In this document: positions 60,212-64,000 of the stretch, piece after piece
How the letters are laid out: the number at the start of each line of letters is the position of its first letter
How positions within the stretch are numbered: the first letter of the stretch is position 1
Assembly: GCF_002797555.1 (NCBI RefSeq)
Contig: NZ_PGFA01000001.1
Span: 186,001 to 250,000, forward strand
Direction: 5' to 3'
From: Hymenobacter chitinivorans DSM 11115
Lineage (GTDB): Bacteria > Bacteroidota > Bacteroidia > Cytophagales > Hymenobacteraceae
Length of the DNA stretch: 64,000 nucleotides
Program-made: the position numbers and the translations under genes
The notes under the pieces: generated by a model
What the model saw: the letters and a program-made list of their open reading frames with translations, nothing else
Database searches by the model: none
Told to the model about the DNA's origin: nothing

Positions 60212-60241
60212 ATCTACTAGGGGCAGGCTTCCGCCGGACGC

Positions 60242-60910
60242 TTACATCTTGGACTTGTTGCCCTCAGCGTCTTTGGTTTTCACCTTGCCGTTGTCTTTTA
60301 CCTTCAGCTTGTTGCCTTCGGCGTCTTTGGCCTTGAGCTTATCAACCTGGGTGCCGCCCGTCATCGAGCCGCTGGCCGAGCCCGACGTAGCCGAGTTGTC
60401 GGTCGTCGTCGTGGTCGTGCTCATTTCCGTGGTGCTCATGTTCGAGTCGTCGGTGTTCGACGACATGGCCGAGTTGTCGTCCGCGTACATCGACTCATCG
60501 TAGGTCGAGCGGTTGGTTTCGTAGGCCTGATACTGGGCCGGGTCGGTAAAAATTGACTTGAATTCCGTGTCCGACTCCATCGAAGCGGAGCGCATGGCGG
60601 CGGCCATACCCGTCGTGTCGGTGGTGTACTGGTTGCGCAGCTCCGCCATACGGCGGGCCCGATTGTAGTACGCCGTGCGCACCCGCGACACGGTAGCCGT
60701 ATCCTGGATTTTCATGTCCGTTGCCATGCGGGTGGCAACGGTATTGGCCCGGGTGCGGTACTGCGTGTCCATGTCGTTGGTGTTCATGGCCGTGCCGGCC
60801 GAAGCATCCTCCGTGGTGGTCGTAGTCGTGGTATCGGTAGTCTTTTCCTGCGAGCAGGACGCCATTGTGAGTGCAGCCGCACACGACAACAGCCAGAACG
60901 TCTTTTTCAT
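60242..60910 (-). CDS. Thr-rich lipoprotein with Lys-rich repeated tail
   Basis: 222 residues with lipobox TMASC, Cys19, followed by a Thr run. The middle (about 45-130) is helical and charged (RTRANTVATRMATDMK, YYNRARRMAELRNQY). The C-terminus repeats K-x-K-x-KDAEGNK units. It resembles the Thr/Ser-rich secreted protein at 54356 in architecture. The ATG at 60910 is used; another lies 6 bp upstream. Function unknown, possibly envelope stress or matrix. Confidence 0.65.
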   Translation of the reverse strand: MKKTFWLLSCAAALTMASCSQEKTTDTTTTTTTEDASAGTAMNTNDMDTQYRTRANTVATRMATDMKIQDTATVSRVRTAYYNRARRMAELRNQYTTDTTGMAAAMRSASMESDTEFKSIFTDPAQYQAYETNRSTYDESMYADDNSAMSSNTDDSNMSTTEMSTTTTTTDNSATSGSASGSMTGGTQVDKLKAKDAEGNKLKVKDNGKVKTKDAEGNKSKM

Positions 60911-61002
60911 ATGCATGGTGGTTGTGAGAGAAGAATCAGAAATTGATGCAGGCTATACGGGCTGATAAATAGCGCGGTTACCACTGGCTGAGTTAGAATA
61001 TA

Positions 61003-61037
61003 AAAAAAGCGACTAGGAATAATCCTAGCCGCTTTTT
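61003..61037. terminator. Terminator between phosphoesterase and lipoprotein genes
   Basis: AAAAAAGCGACTAGGA pairs with TCCTAGCCGCTTTTTT with one wobble. Because the phosphoesterase gene runs on the minus strand, it ends that transcript. Confidence 0.85.
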
Positions 61038-61059
61038 TGCCGAAAAATTATTGTCGCGC

Positions 61060-62304
61060 TTACGCCCGGCGCAGCTCAAACACGGTGATTTCGGGCAAGA
61101 AACCCACCCGGCCCGGGTAGCCGATAAAGCCCAGCCCGGCATTCACGTAGAGGTACTGCTTGCCCCGCTGGTAGAGGCCGGCCCATTGCTTGTAGGCGTA
61201 CTGTACCGGGCTCCATTTGAAGAAGGGCAGGTTGACGCCAAACTGCATGCCGTGGGTGTGGCCCGAAAGCGTGAGGTCGATGTCCTCGTACTGGTGCACT
61301 TCGCCGTCCCAGTGCGAAGGGTCGTGGGAAAGCAGGATTTTGAAGGGCGCATCCGCCTCGGCGTGGGCCTTCGGCAGATTGCCATACTTGGGGAAGCCCA
61401 TGCGCGCGCCCCAGTTTTGCACCCCGATAACAGCAATTTTCTCGCCGTTGCGCTCAATGTGGTGGCTTTCGTCGAGCATCAGCTTCCAGCCGATTTTGGC
61501 GTGGTTCTGCTTCAGGCGGGCCAGGTTAGCCTGCTTGGCCGCCAGGCCGCCCTGGTCGGCCCAGTTGATGTAGTCGGCGTAGTCGTGGTTGCCCAGCACC
61601 GACAGAATCGGGAGCTTGGATTGGATGCCGGCCAGGGTGTCGATGTGCTCTTCCACCTCGTGGGCGTAGTTATTGACCAGGTCGCCGGTCATGAAGACTT
61701 GGTCGACGTTCTGCTTATTGATCAGGGCCACGGCCCGCTGCAAGGGCTCCTTCGACTGGAAAGAGCCGGTGTGCAGGTCCGAAATCTGGAGCAGCGTGAA
61801 GCCGTCGAACGAGGCGGGCAGGTTGGGGAAGCGCAGCACCACGCGCTTCACGGTGTAGTCGGTGCCGCCCTTGACCATGCCCCAGATCAGCGAGGCGAAG
61901 GGAATGGCGCCCAGCACCAGGGCCAGCTTGCTGATAAATTCGCTGCGGGAAATGGCCGGGCCACTGGGCGCGCCGTTGGGCCGAGCCACCGTTTGGTAGG
62001 CCCAGCGCGCCAGCCGCACCACGTCTTCGAGCAGCAACGGCAGCAGAATCACGATTTTGGCGGCAATCATGGCCAGCAGCAGCCCGCCGAAATAGGAGCG
62101 GAACGAGGCGTGCTGGGTGCGGTTCAGCAGGGCCCAGAAACCCAGGCCCCAGATGCCCAGCGTGAGCAGCCAGTAGGCCGTGCCGGCCACTTTACGGGTG
62201 AGGGGAGTGGCGCTTTGCAGCGCGGTGCGCACGGCCTGAAAGCCATACCATTCGGCCACCAGAATCAGCAGCAGAAAGAAAATACCAGAAACGGAACGGG
62301 ACAT
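61060..62304 (-). CDS. Membrane-anchored metallophosphoesterase (YkuE-like)
   Basis: 414 residues. There are three to four hydrophobic helices in residues 5-95, then a calcineurin-type domain from about 150. The metal motifs are complete: Asp176/His178 in ISDLH, GD at 207-208, GNHD at 238-241, and GHTHG near 330. These enzymes hydrolyse phosphomonoesters or phosphodiesters, sometimes lipid-linked, at the membrane. The substrate is unknown. The ATG at 62304 is preferred because the upstream residues are Pro/Ala-rich and unlike the family. Confidence 0.9.
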   Translation of the reverse strand: MSRSVSGIFFLLLILVAEWYGFQAVRTALQSATPLTRKVAGTAYWLLTLGIWGLGFWALLNRTQHASFRSYFGGLLLAMIAAKIVILLPLLLEDVVRLARWAYQTVARPNGAPSGPAISRSEFISKLALVLGAIPFASLIWGMVKGGTDYTVKRVVLRFPNLPASFDGFTLLQISDLHTGSFQSKEPLQRAVALINKQNVDQVFMTGDLVNNYAHEVEEHIDTLAGIQSKLPILSVLGNHDYADYINWADQGGLAAKQANLARLKQNHAKIGWKLMLDESHHIERNGEKIAVIGVQNWGARMGFPKYGNLPKAHAEADAPFKILLSHDPSHWDGEVHQYEDIDLTLSGHTHGMQFGVNLPFFKWSPVQYAYKQWAGLYQRGKQYLYVNAGLGFIGYPGRVGFLPEITVFELRRA

Positions 62305-62416
62305 AATTGGGCTAAAAACTCCAGGCGGGCCGGCCATTGCGGGGGCCGGCATATCAACGAAGACGGTGGAGTCGGGTTTTTACTTTATTTTCCGGTCACT
62401 ACAACAAGTATACCTT

Positions 62417-63181
62417 ATGCAAGAGTTTGACAATCTGACTAGAAATCTACCCGACTTGGCCCCGGAGGCTGCCAATCCGGTCTACTACCAAACCCCCGCC
62501 AGCTTCAGCATCAAGAGCTGGGCCGAGGAAGACCGGCCCCGGGAAAAACTCATGCAGAAGGGGCGCACGGCCCTTTCCGACGCCGAGCTGATGGCCATTT
62601 TGCTGGGCTCGGGCACGGCCAAGCTCTCGGCCGTGGACGTGGCCAAGCTGATTCTGGCGGCCGTAAAAAATGATTTGAACGAGCTGGCCCGCCTCTCAGT
62701 CAAGGAGCTGATGCGCCACAAGGGTATCGGCGAGGCCAAGGCCATTACCATCGTAGCGGCCCTGGAGCTGGGGCGGCGGCGCAAGGAAACGGCCGCCGCG
62801 GCCCGCACCACCATCACCTGCTCCCTGGATATCTACAACCTGGTGCGGCCCAACCTGCAGGACTTGCCCCACGAGGAGTTCTGGGTGATTCTGCTGAACC
62901 GGGCCAACGTGGTAATGCGCAAAACCAGCGTGAGCAGCGGGGGAGTGGCCGGCACCGTGGCCGACCCCAAGATGATTTTCAAGGAAGCCCTGGAGCAGCT
63001 GGCCAGCAGCATTATTCTGGTGCACAACCACCCCAGCGGCAACCGCCAGCCCTCCGCCGCCGACATTGGCCTAACCCGCAAGCTCAAGGAAGGCGGACAG
63101 TTCCTGGATTTGCCCGTCCTCGACCACCTCATCTACACCGACCACGGCTACTACAGCTTCGCCGACGAGGGAATCCTGTAG
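62417..63181 (+). CDS. radC: RadC family JAB/MPN domain protein
   Basis: 254 residues. A UPF0758 N-terminal helix-hairpin-helix region (HKGIGEAKAITIVAALELG) is followed by a JAMM domain. His203, His205 and Asp216 in HNHPSGN...SAAD with the upstream Glu pair in PHEEF make the zinc site. The historical DNA-repair link is doubtful; a JAB-type hydrolase role is inferred from the fold. It diverges from the phosphoesterase gene. Confidence 0.93.
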   Translation: MQEFDNLTRNLPDLAPEAANPVYYQTPASFSIKSWAEEDRPREKLMQKGRTALSDAELMAILLGSGTAKLSAVDVAKLILAAVKNDLNELARLSVKELMRHKGIGEAKAITIVAALELGRRRKETAAAARTTITCSLDIYNLVRPNLQDLPHEEFWVILLNRANVVMRKTSVSSGGVAGTVADPKMIFKEALEQLASSIILVHNHPSGNRQPSAADIGLTRKLKEGGQFLDLPVLDHLIYTDHGYYSFADEGIL

Positions 63182-63281
63182 AAATGCTGAATTTTGAGGG
63201 TTGAATGCGGAATGGCTGTTCGGTAAGTAGTCAAACGGGCTTCATTCACCATTTAACCCTTAACATTCACCATTCCCGAAA

Positions 63282-63923
63282 GTGCGCATCAACCCCAAAC
63301 TTCTCATCGGCCTGGGCCTGCTGGTGGTCCTGGCTTATTTCCTGCAAGACCTCGTGCTGGGCCACGACCAGTATGCCGTGGGCATTCAGAAAGCCCGGAC
63401 CGAGAAAAATAACTCCTTCCGCCGCGCCAAAGACTCCCCGCTCAACGCCGAGCAGCGGGACCATTTCGACTCCCTGCGCTACTACGCGCCCGACAAAGCT
63501 TTCCGCGTCACGGCCCAACTGGAGCGGTTTGCCGTGCCCGATACGGTGGCCATGCAGCTCACCGATGGCAAGGCCGACAAGTACCTGCGCTGGGGCAAAG
63601 CTTCGTTCGAGCTCGAGCAACAGTCCCAGCAGCTGGTTTTGTTTCTGAAAGTGAATGACGACAAGCCCGAGCTGTTCGTGCCCTTCACCGACAAAACCAA
63701 CGGCTTCGATACCTACGGCGGCGGCCGTTACCTCGACGTGCCGTTGCCGGCCGAGCAGGATAAGCAGGTCGTGCTCGACTTCAACGCGGCCTACAACCCG
63801 TTTTGCGCCTACAACAACGAGTATTCCTGCCCCGTGCCCCCGGCCGACAACCGCCTGCCGGTGCCCGTGCCGGCCGGCGAGCAGAGCTTCCCCGAAGCCG
63901 ACCACACCGGCCATTCGCACTAG
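63282..63923 (+). CDS. DUF1684 family protein
   Basis: 213 residues, with a GTG start at 63282 since no ATG precedes the family N-terminus. It opens with an uncleaved or signal-like helix (KLLIGLGLLVVLAYFL). The DUF1684 hallmark is near the end: NPFCAYNNEYSCPVPPADNR, then VPAGEQSF. The central part is beta-rich. Function unknown. It is 100 bp downstream of radC on the same strand. Confidence 0.85.
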   Translation: MRINPKLLIGLGLLVVLAYFLQDLVLGHDQYAVGIQKARTEKNNSFRRAKDSPLNAEQRDHFDSLRYYAPDKAFRVTAQLERFAVPDTVAMQLTDGKADKYLRWGKASFELEQQSQQLVLFLKVNDDKPELFVPFTDKTNGFDTYGGGRYLDVPLPAEQDKQVVLDFNAAYNPFCAYNNEYSCPVPPADNRLPVPVPAGEQSFPEADHTGHSH

Positions 63924-63947
63924 CTTTTCGCCGCCGGCCCGAATCCG

Positions 63948-63955
63948 TACCTTTG
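63948..63955 (+). promoter_or_regulatory. Candidate promoter for a gene beyond the window
   Basis: TACCTTTG is an exact TAnnTTTG match, with a TTTTCG element at 63925-63930 at suitable spacing. The last 45 bp hold no complete gene. Confidence 0.45.
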
Positions 63956-64000
63956 CCGCTTGAATTGTTGATTGCTATAGGTTGACTGGTTGCTCATTCA

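Noticed and set aside
1..64000. Possible tRNA, rRNA, CRISPR array, prophage or classical transposase
   Set aside because: I scanned for T-loop-like GTTCGANTCC motifs, regularly spaced repeats and integrase/transposase motifs by eye and found none. A tRNAscan or CRISPR finder run would settle it.

Overview
The window looks like a chromosomal segment of a GC-rich Bacteroidota bacterium, most likely Cytophagales/Hymenobacteraceae (Hymenobacter-like). The reasons are a SusC/SusD pair, type IX secretion C-terminal domains, TAnnTTTG-type promoters, few Shine-Dalgarno sites, and the Bacteroidota-type arginine route through an N-acylated citrulline. No tRNA, rRNA, phage, transposase or CRISPR was seen. 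The species is an inference.

Region 1 (1-4.6 kb) holds two sugar-nucleotide genes on the minus strand: a small UTP-sugar nucleotidyltransferase followed by an 1111-residue protein in which a fucokinase-like GHMP kinase is fused to a C-terminal UDP-sugar pyrophosphorylase-like domain. Just beyond lies a one-gene cassette inside a perfect 46-bp inverted repeat (4718-5261).

Region 2 (5.3-21.8 kb) is an almost complete arginine cluster. The minus-strand arm has argH and argB-argE'. The plus-strand arm has a GNAT acyltransferase with a Cys4 motif (candidate first enzyme), argG-argC-argD (overlapping starts and stops), carA, carB and argF'. The two carbamoyl-phosphate synthase genes are separated by two unrelated genes, and another AT-rich orphan sits before argF'. 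Upstream of the plus arm lies a candidate 22-codon Arg-containing leader peptide with overlapping hairpins. ArgF' has Gln at the residue that distinguishes acetyl- from succinyl-ornithine enzymes.

Region 3 (21.8-24.6 kb) has an MpaB-type DUF2236 oxygenase behind a palindromic operator, a class V aminotransferase and a small orphan.

Region 4 (24.6-50.1 kb) is a pectin utilisation locus: PL1 pectate lyase and a multidomain CE8 pectin methylesterase (both T9SS cargo), GH43, SusC/SusD, tagaturonate reductase, an alpha/beta-hydrolase esterase with a degenerate second domain, an SGLT-type sodium/sugar symporter, two CE12 acetylesterases, two more CE8 esterases and a large GH2 enzyme. A 33-bp regulatory element containing a 12-bp direct repeat of GGCAACGTT occurs four times and always points at a pectin gene start. 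Together the enzymes would de-esterify and cut pectin outside, import oligomers by SusCD, finish them in the periplasm and feed galacturonate toward altronate.

Region 5 (50.2-64 kb) is mostly housekeeping or unknown: a membrane-anchored exonuclease paired with a cNMP/CBS/DUF294 protein, galactose mutarotase lipoprotein, low-complexity secreted proteins, a membrane acyltransferase, UV endonuclease, metallophosphoesterase, RadC and a DUF1684 protein, plus a 297-bp MITE-like element. Dispersed palindromic repeats sit in many intergenic gaps.
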